Shown here: positions 22,080 through 33,120 of the stretch, one piece after another
How positions within the stretch are numbered: the stretch's first letter is position 1
How the letters are laid out: every line of letters begins with the position of its first letter
From: Branchipolynoe longqiensis
Taxonomy: Eukaryota > Annelida > Polychaeta > Phyllodocida > Polynoidae
NCBI GenBank assembly: GCA_030323885.1
Contig: JASIRB010003129.1
Location: 17,141-81,140, forward strand
DNA: 64,000 nucleotides
Direction of reading: 5' to 3'
The notes under the pieces: generated by a model
Seen by the model: only the letters and a program-made list of their open reading frames with translations
Database searches by the model: none
Told to the model about the DNA's origin: nothing
Program-made: the position numbers and the translations under genes

Positions 22080-22575
22080 GTATATATACTATGTATGGGT
22101 CAGGTTCACGAAAAAAGGCCAATTGGGGGAAGTTGTCAGCGGCGATCATTGGATGTCGGCATCGATCGTCATAATTATAGTTTAGCATTGACAGAGGTAT
22201 TGGAAAGTCCTTAAATTTATCCTGAATGTAAAGGTAGAGAAAATACAACAACCTTATTTGTCTCTAGGATAATTTAATATAAAACAAAGAAATGCACTAC
22301 ACTTTAAGAATTGCGACACCGACTTCTGTTAAAGTTGTCAGCGTCGATCATTGGATGTCGGCGTCGATCGTCATAATTATAGTTTGGCATTGACAGCGGC
22401 ATTGGAAAGTCCTTAAATTTATCCTGAATGTAAAGGTAGAGAAAATACAACCTTATTTGTTTCTAGGATAATTTAATATAAAACAAAGAAATGCAGTACA
22501 CTTTAAGAATTGTGACGCCGACATCTTAAATAAACCACCAATTGGCCCATTTTCGAGAGGCTGACTCGTATACAT
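22080..22575. mobile_element. TIR MITE with internal duplication
   Basis: Ends ATGGGTCAGGTTCACGAAAA / TTTTCGAGAGGCTGACTCGT are imperfectly inverted. A unit of about 200 bp (GATCATTGGATGTCGGC ... TTTAAGAATTGCGAC) occurs twice, at about 22125-22325 and 22335-22520. A single-unit relative is at 34400-34690. Confidence 0.75.
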
Positions 22576-22716
22576 AATATGTATATATAATATGCATATA
22601 TAATATGTATATATAATATGTACACATCATATGTGTATATCATATGTATATATCATATCTATATATAATATCTATATATAATATGTACGCATAATATTAT
22701 ATATATATATGTCTTC
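22576..22716. repeat. ATATGTATATATA-rich tract
   Basis: Short palindromic AT words (CATATGTATATAT) in tandem. Confidence 0.8.
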
Positions 22717-22725
22717 TTTAAGTGT

Positions 22726-23067
22726 TAACAGTTTGCTTGTTGTTGTTTTACATCCTAGCAACATCTAAGGTCATATCAGGACGGGTACCGACTTGTGACA
22801 GTGCGCACTCATGGCGACTTTATAGTGCTGTCCCACTGGGAAACCAGGCCGCCGCCACCATGACCTGATATCCCACTCAGTCACATTATCCTGACACTGA
22901 GCACACCAGTCCTTGCCCTATCCTAATAATGCCGAGCGCCTGGCTAGGAAGCAACAAGTATCAATTTTAAAGTCATTGGTTTGACTCGACCGGGACTCGA
23001 ACCCACGACCCCACGATCTACCAGCATGGGAGACGGACGCTCTAACTCATTCGGCCATCCCGTCTGT
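22726..23067 (-). mobile_element. SINE-A, full length
   Basis: Minus strand: GACGGGATGGCCGAATGAG head, GGGTTCGAGTCCCGG box B, AGGATAGGGCAAGGACTGG, GCACTATAAAGTCGCCATGAG and a tail ending in AACAACAACAAGC. This is one of the better-preserved copies and a good reference for the family. Confidence 0.9.
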
Positions 23068-23639
23068 TAACAATAATCCTACGTAGACATTCCTCACCTA
23101 TATTTGTAAGCACCCTATTGCATCACAGTATTGTCAGTTACGTATTACAACTATTATGTCATGTATGTGCTTAACTGCACTCACTCTAAGTGCATCTATT
23201 GAGGCCAAATTCCAGCAGGATGCGTCCACTTGGGCCAAACTCCTGCCATCTGTTGCATAATCTCGTGTATATACTGGTCCGGGCCATCGCTCCAGGCCCT
23301 ATATCTGGCGCGGATAGCACTAGACATCTTGTCATGTGGGTTTAGCCTTGTTTCTTTACTCACATAAATATGTATTATTTTTACCATAGGGCAATAAATA
23401 TTATGTATGTATGTTTTATGCATGTGTGTATTTATGTATGGGTGTGTGTACGTATGTATGCATAGAAACGGTATCATAAGATACTACTTTTATAGGTGTA
23501 CATGTGAGACCTCTCTATTAATGTAAAACATGAACAAATTTGAGAGTTCCTGAGAACAACTGAACTGCATTGTCTCTTGTAATTTTAGCTATTCATCGTG
23601 AGTTAAAGTTTGCTGTTAGTTAACAACAATTTAACCACC
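23068..23639. other. No gene recognised
   Basis: Contains a GTATGTATG-rich stretch (23400-23465). Nothing else. Confidence 0.45.
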
Positions 23640-24835
23640 TAAGTGTTGGTGTGTGCTGATATGTACTGGTGGGTGCTGGTGTGTTTTGGTGGGTGCTGGC
23701 GGGTACTGGTACTAGTAGTAGTGTTGGTGGGTGTTGGTGTATGTTGATGTGTTGGTGTTTGTTGATGTGTTGGTGTTTGTTGATGTGTGTTGATGTGTGT
23801 TGATGTTGTTGGTGTGTGTTGATGTGTTTTGGTGTGTGTTGATGTGTGTTGGTGTTTGTTGATGTATGTTGGTATTTGTTGATGTGCGTTGGTGTTTGTT
23901 GGTGTGTGTTGGTGTTTGTTGATGTGTGCTGGTGTTGATGTGTGTTTGTGTTTGTTGATGTGGGTTGGTGTTCGTTGATGTGTGTTGGTGTTTGTTGATG
24001 TATGTTGGCGTTTGTTGATGTGTGTTGATGTGTATTTGCGTTTGTTGATGTGTGTTGGTGTTTGTTGATGTGTCTTTTGGTGTGTTGGTGTGTTTTGGTG
24101 TGTGCTGATGTTGGTTGGTGTTTGTTGAGGTGTGTTGGTATTTGTTGATGTGTGTTGATGTGTGTTGGTGTTTGTTGATGTGTGTTGGTGTTTGTTGATG
24201 TGTGTTGGTGTTTGTTGATGTGTGTTGATGTGTGTTGGTGTGTTTTGGTTGTGTTGATGTGTGTTGGTGTGTGTTGATGTGTGTTGGTGTTTGTTGACGT
24301 GTGTTGGTGTTTGTTGATGTGTGTTGGTGTCTGTTGATGTGTGCTGGTGTTGATGTGTGTTGGTGTTTGTTGATGTGTGTTGGTGTTTGTTGAGGTGTGT
24401 TGGTGTTTGTTGATGTGTCTTGGTGTTTGTTGATGTGTGTTTGTGTGTGTTGAGGTGTGTTGGTGTTTGTTGATGTGTGTTGGTGTTTGTTGACGTGTGT
24501 TGGTGTTTGTTGATGTGTGTTGGTGTGTGTTGATCTGTGTTGATGTGTGTTGGTGTTTGTTGATGTGTGTTGGCGTGTTTTGATGTGTGTTGGTGTTTGT
24601 TGACGTGTGTTGGTGTTTGTTGATGTGTGTTGGTGTTTGTTGATGTGTGCTGGTGTTGATGTGTGTTGGTGTTTGTTTATGTGTGTTGGTGTTTGTTGAT
24701 GTGTCTTGGTGTTTGTTGATGTGTGTTGGTGTTTGTTGATGTGTGTTGGTGTTTGTTGATGTGTGTTGGTGTATAATGGTGTGTGTTTTGGTGTGTGGTG
24801 GTGTTGATGTGTGTTGATTGGTGTCCAATGGTGTG
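23640..24835. repeat. Minisatellite, 20-bp unit
   Basis: About 60 degenerate copies of TGTGTTGGTGTTTGTTGATG. Because 20 is not a multiple of 3, the minus strand reads as a period-20 peptide (INKHQHTSTNTNTHQQTPTH-like) in more than one frame, open for about 400 codons simply because the unit holds no stop. Strand asymmetry is extreme: almost no C on the plus strand. Confidence 0.96.
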
Positions 24836-24864
24836 GGGATATTTTAACGTGCTTGCCCAAATTA

Positions 24865-25019
24865 ATTTAGGATGTTTTCACTTCAAATATCTCCAAATTA
24901 AGCCATTTAAAATAAAAGTGACTTCAAACTAAAATACAGTTGATCATAACAATCACCCTAATGTATCTATCTCAGAAAATTGCAGAAACTCAAAGCCATC
25001 GGACTATGCAACTTTAATG
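24865..25019 (-). mobile_element. TTAA-MITE half copy
   Basis: Only one end is present (GCCATCGGACTATGCAACTT, ending at about 25018). The minisatellite abuts the broken side. Confidence 0.75.
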
Positions 25020-25114
25020 GGAGACCTATTGAGGGGAGTCGGGTGTGGAGAGGGATTCAATTAACATATAATATGGGTGTGTGTGACGAAGGAATCTCAA
25101 CTGTTCACGCTACT

Positions 25115-25924
25115 TTAAAGTTGCACATTCCCATAGTTTTGAAATTCGGACAATTTTAAAGATAAATATATTAGATTAATCATTATAGCCAACCTTACTT
25201 TAGTTTGGAGTGAATTTGATTAAAATTAGCTAACTTTGGGGATATTTGAAGCCAAATTAATTTAGGCTTGCATGTCGACATCCGGACAGCATAGGCCTCG
25301 GCATTAACAGGGATTTTTTTAGGGGTTTCTGTTTGTTTTTGTAAATGGGTTAGTATTCCCTTCTGTGCAGCAACAAATGCTTATTAAGTGCACCAGTATC
25401 TGATGCCCTCGTCTCCGGTTCAAGGATGCTATCATAGCAGAGAAATGTTTTGTTGATTTTTTTGTTTTTTAACTGGAGCTGTATTTATACTGTCCATAGC
25501 ATAAAAGCCCGGGTACCCAGGCTTGTTTTCAATGCTGGCCAGTTGTAGCATTGGTGCTATTTTACCACACAGTAGCTGTTGATAAGGTATTTGATTGCCT
25601 GCATTTCAGTAGCAGATAGATAATTGGTTGGTATGGGCATATTAGCTTTTTTGGATTTTCTTAGCATATATGTATTTTATTTTGTTCTACTCTTATTACT
25701 AAACTAGCCTTCTCCTATTTACATATCATAGGCTTGTACGTAGCTGTGTGGTGTGTTTAAGATAAATGGAGAGCGGCGATTATGAAATGAAAGCAGTCTA
25801 TGTCGCATTGCGACCGACAGCATGATGATGATGATGATGATCTAAGTTGGATCCATTGAACCAAATCCGGATCAGTATTTTGGTTTATAAAATTTGAAGT
25901 TTTCATCGGACTATGCAGCTTTAA
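25115..25924 (+). mobile_element. TTAA-MITE split by RTE-like LINE end
   Basis: Ends TTAAAGTTGCACATTCCCAT and CATCGGACTATGCAGCTTTAA. Family sequence breaks at CACCAGTATCT (about 25402) and resumes at CTAAGTTGGATCC (about 25842). The insert is the next entry. Confidence 0.85.
25403..25845 (+). mobile_element. 5'-truncated RTE-like LINE end with its own insert
   Basis: It begins GCCCTCGTCTCCGGTTCAAGG (C-terminal coding sequence of the LINE at 14959), is interrupted from about 25440 to 25765 by unrelated AT-rich sequence, then continues AAATGGAGAGCGGCG, CGCATTGCGACCGACAGC and an ATG-repeat tail. The insert shares GCTTGTTTTCAA and a following CTGG.CAG block with 33250-33290. Three layers are nested here. 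Confidence 0.75.
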
Positions 25925-26235
25925 TGTGGCATAATGTTGTCAAACAAAAATTATTTATTCTAACTTCTATTGTAACTGTCAAACCCTAATGACTAAAGTA
26001 TGTCTACAATGATAGATAAACCTAATTATAGCACACCTTTCTTGCAACATGATGGTGAATGGGGTTAAGTTTATATTTATAGTGTGTCCTTGACACCTCA
26101 CTTGACCTCCTTATAAATTGGGGCACCACCTCAATGGGTCCAGGTTGTTCAATTTGCACAATCCAATGACTTTGTGTTTCTACCATATTTTCTTTACATA
26201 CATTTATAGGGTTGGTTGTTATTATATGCTTTACT
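25925..26235. other. No gene recognised
   Basis: A degraded TTAA-MITE end may lie at about 26155-26230. No coding signal. Confidence 0.4.
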
Positions 26236-26584
26236 TTAAAGTTGCATAGTCCAATGGTTTTGAATTTCTGTATTTTTTCTGAGATAAATATATTAGATCG
26301 ATTACTACTTTACATTAGTTCAAAGTTACTTTTATTTTAAATGGTAAAAAACCTATTTAGATATAGTAACATTGTGATTGCAGTCTAGGAGCAAATTGTG
26401 CCAAAACTCTGACACCATAGACTTCTGCAGTAACAGGTTCTGTTAAATTGACTCAGTATTGCCTTCTATGCAGAAACAAATGCTTAATAAGTGATTCAGT
26501 ATCTAAGTTAGATATGTAAAATCAAATCTAGATAATTGGATTGGTTTTGAAAATTTGATATTTCATCGGACTATGCAGCTTTAA
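26236..26584 (+). mobile_element. TTAA-MITE, full length
   Basis: 349 bp from TTAAAGTTGCATAGTCC to GGACTATGCAGCTTTAA. A further diverged right-half follows at about 26590-26800. Confidence 0.88.
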
Positions 26585-26824
26585 TATGAAGTAAATTTTA
26601 TTTCAAAGAGTTAATTGTGGAGAATATTTAAGAAATGAAAACATGCTACATTAATTTTGGTGTGCACACTGAATTGTTGGGCATCATAGGCTTCAGCAAT
26701 GACATGCTCTGTTAAATTGATTTAGTATTCCATTCTATGCAGCAAATAAATGGTGAATCAGTTCAACTGTATCTAAGTTGGATATGTACTCAATTCTAAA
26801 TCTTCTAACTCTAGGGGGACCAGA

Positions 26825-27515
26825 CGGGATGGCCGAATGAGGTAGAGCGTCTGTCTCCCGTGTTGGTAGACCATGGGGTCGTGGGTTCGAACCCTGCTCG
26901 AGTCAAACAAATGACTTAAAATTGATACTTGTCACTTCCTAGCCTGGCGCTCTGCATTATTAGGATAGGGCAGCATTTGAGATGTGGACTTATCGAAGGA
27001 TGATGAAAATATCATGGACAAAGAAGATCACCAACAAAGAAGTTCTCAGAAAAATTAAAAATAAGAAAAGCTTGTTTGTCACTATACAGACAAAGAAACT
27101 TATTTATTTTGGCCACATCATTCGTCAGAGTTCAATATACCGTACATTGTTGGAAGGGAAGGTGAATGGCAGCAGAGGGAGAGGGAGACCAAGAACATCA
27201 TGGTTTACAAATATTTCACAGTGGACAGGCTTGAATTATTCACAGTCTATCAGAACAGCACACCATTGGGACAAGTGGAGAACCATTGCATCCAACCCTC
27301 GACTAGAGGACGGAACTATTGATTGATTGATTGAAGGACTGGTTGACTCAGTGTCAGGATAATGTGACTGAGTGGGATATCAGGTCATGGTGCTGGCAGC
27401 CTGGTCTTCCAGTGGGGCAGCACTATAAAGTCACCATGAGTGCGCACCGTCACAAGTTGGTACCTGTCTTGATATGACCTTAGATGTTGTTAGGACGTAA
27501 AACAACAACAAACAA
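26825..27515 (+). mobile_element. SINE-A split by LINE insertion
   Basis: The tRNA-like head starts GACGGGATGGCCGAATGAG, box B is GTGGGTTCGAACCCTG, and the element breaks after AGGATAGGGCA (26972) and resumes AGGACTGGTTGACTCAG (27335). It ends GGACGTAAAACAACAACAAA. Other copies read through the break without a gap, giving the empty site. Confidence 0.92.
26973..27334 (+). pseudogene. 3' end of non-LTR retrotransposon ORF with TTGA-repeat tail
   Basis: It encodes MWTYRRMMKISWTKKITNKE, FGHIIRQ, GSRGRGRPRTSWFTNI and WTGLNYSQSIRTAHHWDKW, a typical ORF2 C-terminus of an RTE/CR1-related LINE distinct from the one at 14959. It is 5'-truncated and has no RT catalytic motif. The stop codon lies in the tail, an ATTGATTGATTGA repeat, so the 3' UTR is essentially absent. 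It is inserted in SINE-A. Confidence 0.85.
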
Positions 27516-27799
27516 ACAATCTAACTCTAGGTTTATTCTGCAATGTCTTATTCCTTTGCGTGCGTAAATCCATCAGTCTTGTGAAAGATTCATGTAGGAT
27601 CAAATTGACGAACATGGTTTGGTTTTGAAAACATAGAGCTTTAATTAATTTTGGCTCCAGGAGAAATCATCGAAAGTAAATCATGGATGAACAAAGCGCG
27701 TGCGTTACTTTCGTATCTGGTGAATGCAGTCAACGGCCTCGCTCTGGTGACAAGATCACCGGGTCTAGGTCAAACTGCTCAAATTTCTACTTTGTTTTA

Positions 27800-28115
27800 C
27801 ATGCGAGCTGGCCGAATCAATAGAGCGCCGGCCTTGCGTGCGTGAGATTAGGGGTTCGGATCCCAATCGAGTCAAACCAATGACTTTAAAATTGGTACTT
27901 GTCGCTTCCTTGCCTGGTGTTTGGGATTGATAGGATAGGGCAAGGACTGGACTGGTTAGCTCAGTGCCAGGATAATGTGATTGAGTGGGATATCAGGTCA
28001 CGGTTCTGGTGGCCTGGTTTCCAAGTGGGGCAGCACTATAAAGCCACCATGAGTGTGCACTGTTACAAGTTGGTACCCATCCGAATATGGCCTTAGATGT
28101 TGCAGGGACGTAACG
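27800..28115 (+). mobile_element. SINE-A, near full length
   Basis: Head GCTGGCCGAATCAATAGAGC, box B GGGGTTCGGATCCC, GTGGGGCAGCACTATAAAG and tail GATGTTGCAGGGACG. Confidence 0.87.
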
Positions 28116-28365
28116 TTCTTTTTCTTCGTTCCCTTTCTTCGTCAAAACAGGTTGGTGATTTTGTAGTAGCGCTGCCCTCCAGCGGAGAATAATGGCTCCT
28201 GACGTAAGGGAAGGCCCCTCCACCCCCCCCCCACCCCCCACCCCCGGTGGTGATTCTGGCGTAACTCTTTCACTACACCATGTGGTGACACCCAGAACCA
28301 CCTTAGTATCTCATCAGGCAGAGACGGGGCGGCATAAATGCGGAATTTGATAATCATTCACCTGG

Positions 28366-29092
28366 GGCCGTATGCAGGAGTCAGTGTTAGCGAGGAAAAA
28401 CGGTGTTTGGCAGGAATTCTGGTTTAGCGGCGAAAAATGGTATGCACGACTCAGTGTTAGGCCTAACACCAAACGCTTAACCGGCATTACGTTACCCCTA
28501 ACAAATATTAGGTTTAGCGAGTTTATTAGGCCCAAATCTATTCAATGCTGTCATATTTAACAGAATTACATACGCAATAAGTGAAATTTTATCATTTTAA
28601 CCCTAAATCCGAAGCATTATTAAGGCTACCGCCGTATTGGCGGCGATATTAATATTTATATTTTCGAATCGACGAAGGTAAAGTAAACAAATCGCCGTGG
28701 CCGCCGCATCGACGTCGCTTTCCATACTGGCGGCGGCGGTGGTTTGTTTACTTTACGTTCGTCGATTCGAAAATATAACTATTAATATCTCCGCCAATGC
28801 GGCAGTAGCCTTAATAATGCTTCGAATTTAGGGTTAAATTGATAAAATTTCACTTATTGCGTATGTAATTCTGTTAAATATGATCGCATTCAGTAGATTT
28901 GAGCCTAATATATGGCTACAAACGCAGAGGGATTTCCCAAATCTATAAATAAATTCACGTTTAGCTATAATGAAAGTGTTACGCGCTCCTGCATACGACT
29001 TGACACAGTTCGCGACGTCGGCGATAGCTAACCGGTAATAGGCTCAAACACCAAACCACGCTAACACTGACTCCTGCATACAGGCCCTGGTG
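28366..29092. mobile_element. FB3 foldback element
   Basis: Outer ends GTATGCAGGAGTCAGTGTTAG and CTAACACTGACTCCTGCATAC are inverted. The centre (about 28535-28895) is a palindrome with GTCGATTCGAAAATATAA arms and GCGGCGGCGGTGG at the axis, homologous to 6084-6445. The outer arms (TTAGGCCTAACACC, TAGCG words) differ from those of the 5.9-kb copy. Confidence 0.88.
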
Positions 29093-29368
29093 ACCAAATC
29101 AGTAAGAGCGCAGGCTTCCCGTACAGAAGGTCGGGATTTGGAATCCTGGCCGAGTCAAACCAATGACTTCCAAAGTTGATACATGCCGCTACATAGCCTG
29201 GCGCTCGGCCTTACTAGGATTGGACAAGGACAGGTCAGCTCAGTATCAGGATAATGTGATTGAGTGGGAAATCAGGTCATGATGCTGGTGGCATGGTTTC
29301 CCAGTAGGTCAGCACTATTAAGTCATCATAGTGCACACTGACATTTAAGACCATATTAGAAATGGATA
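29093..29368 (+). mobile_element. SINE-A, diverged
   Basis: Contains CAGTAAGAGCGCAGG head remnant, GAGTCAAACCAATGACTT, TGACTGAG-type AATGTGATTGAGTGGG and CAGCACTATTAAGTCATC. Confidence 0.75.
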
Positions 29369-29390
29369 ACAACTTGTGACAGTGTGCACT

Positions 29391-29492
29391 CAGGTTCGAA
29401 TCCCACACTCGGGGCAATATTTCCAATTTGTAGCAACAACAAAAACGCACATTATGAACGGCATCATTAACCCGAGTGTGGGGTTGGAATCC
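29391..29492. repeat. Inverted repeat (hairpin, 50-nt loop)
   Basis: TTCGAATCCCACACTCGGGG and the inverse CCCGAGTGTGGGGTTGGAAT are separated by about 50 nt. One arm resembles a tRNA T-arm, so it may come from two opposed tRNA-like fragments. Confidence 0.6.
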
Positions 29493-29721
29493 CTCTCAGC
29501 TCTGTCCTTATTATTGACCCAGCACTTTAAGCTCACTTTGAACCCATGAACACATGGTTCCTAATGACAAAACCATAGCAGGATTCTACATATTGCAGTG
29601 GAATTGCGCTAGTCAATTTTAAATGATATGCCTTTCCTTCTTGTGGTTATGTGGCAAGGTACAGCGTCCCAATGTGTTTCACTCCTACCATAGAATGGCC
29701 AAGGGCCTGAGTAGTGCTATG

Positions 29722-30028
29722 ATTGTTGTTGGGGTTTGCCATCCTAGCAACATCTAAGGTCATATCAAGGTTGGCACTGACTTGTGCTAGCGTGCACTCA
29801 TGGCGACTTACTTGGGACTTCATTGGGAGACTGGACCGCTGGCACTACCATGACACACTGTCCCACTTGGTCACATTGTCTTGGTTCTGAGAAAACCAGT
29901 TCTTGTGCTATCCTTTTAATGCTGAGCACCAGGCTAGGTAGTGACAAATATCCATTTTGTAAGTCATTGGTTTTGACTCGGTCAGAGTTCAAATGTAACA
30001 CCTCCCACATGGGAAGCCAACCAGCACT
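29722..30028 (-). mobile_element. SINE-A, diverged
   Basis: Starts at the tail GCCATCCTAGCAACATCTAA and passes GTGCACTCATGGCGACTT, TTTTGACTCGGTCAGAGTTC. The tRNA head is degraded. Confidence 0.8.
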
Positions 30029-30042
30029 CTTACAGTAGAGCT

Positions 30043-30672
30043 GTATTCACACGGGCGAGTTAAAACGCCCCACGTAAAACCAATTGCCTAGATCGCTTTA
30101 CATATGCCGTGTGAATGCGACCTGGGGCGTTTTATGCCTGAATCTGTTTAGATGAATCGTTTTCTGTAAAACGCTTCGCGAGGTGGTCCACAGGAACCGC
30201 TCTAGGCTGAATTGTTTTATCTTGTCCGCGTGAACACATATGAAGCAATTTATGATGTCACACGCATGCGCAGTCGAGACCTTGGTTTGTTGACTTTCCG
30301 GTCGATCAAAAGCGCATATTATATAATTTTGTGTTAGAAACTGCTAGCTGTGCACAGATATTTTTTTCATCATTTATTTTGAGGGTTTCACTGCTTAGCA
30401 GAAGTTTTGACTTCCAAACCAATACGATTCAGTCCATACATATCTAGGTCGAACCCACACTCTCTCGGCCGACGTTGACGAACCCAAACAGGCGCTGGTT
30501 AGTCTGGACTTGCTCATGCGCAGATATCCACTTCCGCCTTAAACCTCCCTAAGTACTGCCTGTGTGAATGCGACACACTTTGAAACTCAGCCCGTGTGAA
30601 TGCGCGCATAGATCGCTTCATATAAATCGCCTTCTGTAGATCGCCTTAGATTTTGCCCGTGTGAATACGGCT
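30043..30672. mobile_element. FB2 foldback element
   Basis: Ends GCTGTATTCACACGGGCGA and GCCCGTGTGAATACGGC are inverted. The interior carries TAAAACGCC, AATCGTTTT and AGATCGCCTT words and shares a middle block (GACTTTCCGGTCGATC, TCATTTATTTT) with 4361-4959 in inverse orientation. It abuts the T-element exactly, with a shared TA. Confidence 0.85.
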
Positions 30673-31639
30673 ATAGACTACATCACGGTTCCAGCGGCGC
30701 GGTGCATTGTGGGATGCGTCGAGCAAAACAACCCCCCCCCCAGAAGCACATGGCATATGCTCATTATACAACGGGTGCAGCTATGAAATGTGCTCGTTTC
30801 AGCTCATCTCAGCTCTTATTTGAAACATAGAATACCAACTAAAAAATATATATATAATAAATTAAAATATTAATCTTTTATCCAGCATTGCATTCACATC
30901 GATATAATCAGGACATCTTATGCCATGTGTATTTAGATTTAGACAAATCTAGGCACTCAGACTAGTGTTAGAGCCATAGCCAGAGTCAGTTTTACTTATT
31001 TTATTCATGTTTTCATTTATATCCTATGGTTAATGACATATGTAGAAATAGAAAATGTGTAGGGTTAATCAGATATTGGTTATATATTTCTTTGAAACAT
31101 GTTTTTGTTGACACATTTGACATTTTAATATTTAGAACAAGAATTACTTCTGGCTAATCAATGGTGATCTAAACATCAGCCTGTAAAGTGACTGAAATTG
31201 CATGTTTCTTAGCTCAAAATGCTTAATTATGGAGAGTTGTGTCTTAATCATATTCATTATATTATTATTATATTGCATCCTTCCGTCCATTTTTGTGCCA
31301 AATTGCTATGTATTTCTATATATTTTGAATAATATGCCAGTTTTGCCCTAAGCGTATCGGCGAACTCAATGGCCGTATGCCGTACTCAATGCATTGTCAA
31401 TGGCAATATTTATAAAACCACACCACCTAGACAGAAACCGCTTGGAACACATATAGAAAACATGTTTAACAAAAAGATTATATTTAATTGATACGGTTAG
31501 GGTTCTGGATTTCTATTAATTTTGAATAAAACCTACGTTTTTCACTGCACGTATCGGCAAACTCAATGGCCGTATGCCTTTGCTTTGCTCCCAACGCCGT
31601 TTGCAGCGCAGGCGCAGTTGGAACCGTGATGTAGTCTAT
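30673..31639 (-). mobile_element. T-element, full length with TIRs
   Basis: Left end ATAGACTACATCACGGTTCC and right end GGAACCGTGATGTAGTCTAT are perfect inverses. This 967-bp copy defines the family; it is non-coding and therefore non-autonomous. The other copies in the window lack one or both outer ends. The target is TA-rich. Confidence 0.85.
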
Positions 31640-31765
31640 TTGGCCGCTCCTTTTTTGTTGAGTAACAATAAATGTACACAAACTTAGTATCTCAGAAATG
31701 GATGCATTATGCACATGCAATGCTCAGTGTTAACTGTTAAAAATCGGTCCATTCAGTGTTCTGCA

Positions 31766-32070
31766 CTAAAGTTGCATAGTTCGATGGTTTTGAGTTACGG
31801 TTATTTTTCTGAGATTAATATATTAATTTGATTGCTACAATCTACCTGCCGATAGGGCAAGGACTGGACTCGTTAGCTCAGTGTCAGGATAATGTGAATG
31901 AGTGGGATATCAGGTCACGGTTCTGGTGGCCTGGTTTCCCAGTGGGGCAGCACTATAAAGCCACCATGAAATAACTTTTATTTTAATTGGCTAACCTTTG
32001 AGATATTTGAAGAGTAAACATGTAAAAATAGTGTTGACATGGTAAATATAGGTGGCGCTCTGGTAGCCCC
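31766..32070 (+). mobile_element. TTAA-MITE with SINE-A piece inside
   Basis: Starts CTAAAGTTGCATAGTTCGAT, is interrupted at about 31849-31968 by an internal SINE-A segment (GATAGGGCAAGGACTGG ... CACTATAAAGCCACCATGA) and resumes AATAACTTTTATTTTAA. Confidence 0.75.
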
Positions 32071-32559
32071 AATCTATAAATGTGGACCTCTAGTACTAAG
32101 TCAGTAACATTTATCTCACGAACACAATCTGCATATTGTGGTTTATGTAATGTATAAAGTATTTATGCAAATATTATTATGGATCTAATTATCCTGCTAT
32201 TGTTCCTATTTTGCTGTTCGCTATCTATTAGTATTACACCTTTTTTATATGTACTTTGCTGTTTGGATTACTGCAGGTTGGTGTGCAGCCTGGAGGGCAG
32301 GAGATCTGCTATCAAGCAGCTCCCTCCCTGCTTCTCCTCCTGCCAACCAGGTGGCACCTCGCCCCTCTACTATCGGCCCATTCCATCTCTAACGGATCAA
32401 AAATATTTAAATTATCTTCTTTGTTTACGAATCAGCTCATATTAGTTTGTATTACACCTGGTGATTCTCAAACTGAACCTTGTTTTATAAATATCAGTGA
32501 AGTAATAATTATATTAGACCTGGTAATTTTCAAACTAAACCCTGTTTTATAAATATCAT
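32071..32559. other. No gene recognised
   Basis: A tandem duplication of about 63 bp is visible (CTGGTGATTCTCAAACTGAACC ... at about 32458 and 32520). No gene. Confidence 0.5.
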
Positions 32560-32969
32560 TGATGTAATAGTAACACGGTCCTAATGCATGGAAGAATACA
32601 GTCACCACCAACACCCCCACCCCTTCCCACACCCCCACCCCCAGGCCCACCACCACCCACAACCCCTCCCCACACACAAACTAATTTGCCACACACCCCT
32701 CATTTATATATGGATGAGTGGGGCTCACTTACGTAACAACCATTTCTCACACTTTCTACTGTGGGAAAATCTCGATGACCTTTCCAAGATGTGATCTTAT
32801 GCACACATTTCTATCAAGACATCTGCTGGCAGGGCACACACATAAAACTGTTCACCTCTGGTTACTGGCCATCCATAGGGTATGTCCTGCTGGTTAGGGT
32901 TGGTTTGTCGGTGGGTAGAGAAAAGATTTACATAACACATAAGTATTTTCCTTTTATAAATGTTGATCA

Positions 32970-33120
32970 GACGGAATGGCCAAATTATCTGAATGCCCTC
33001 TTCTTGTGTGGGAGGTCATTGGTTTGAATCCTGGCTGAGTCAAATCATTGACTTAAATAGTTATATTTGTCACTGCTTAGACTGGCGCTTGGCATTACTA
33101 GGATAGGGCAAGGAGCAGTA
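32970..33120 (+). mobile_element. SINE-A 5' part
   Basis: GACGGAATGGCCAAATTATC head, GGTTTGAATCCTGGCTGAGTC, and AGGATAGGGCAAGGAGCAG, then a GGAATGAGGAA-type ending different from the standard tail. The same alternative ending is at 36220-36242 and 42990-43010, suggesting a SINE-A subfamily. Confidence 0.75.

Noticed and set aside
23620..24860. Two overlapping minus-strand frames of about 400 residues rich in His, Thr, Gln and Asn
   Set aside because: They are read from a 20-bp tandem repeat without stops; the same peptide period appears in more than one frame and no signal peptide, domain or splice context is seen.
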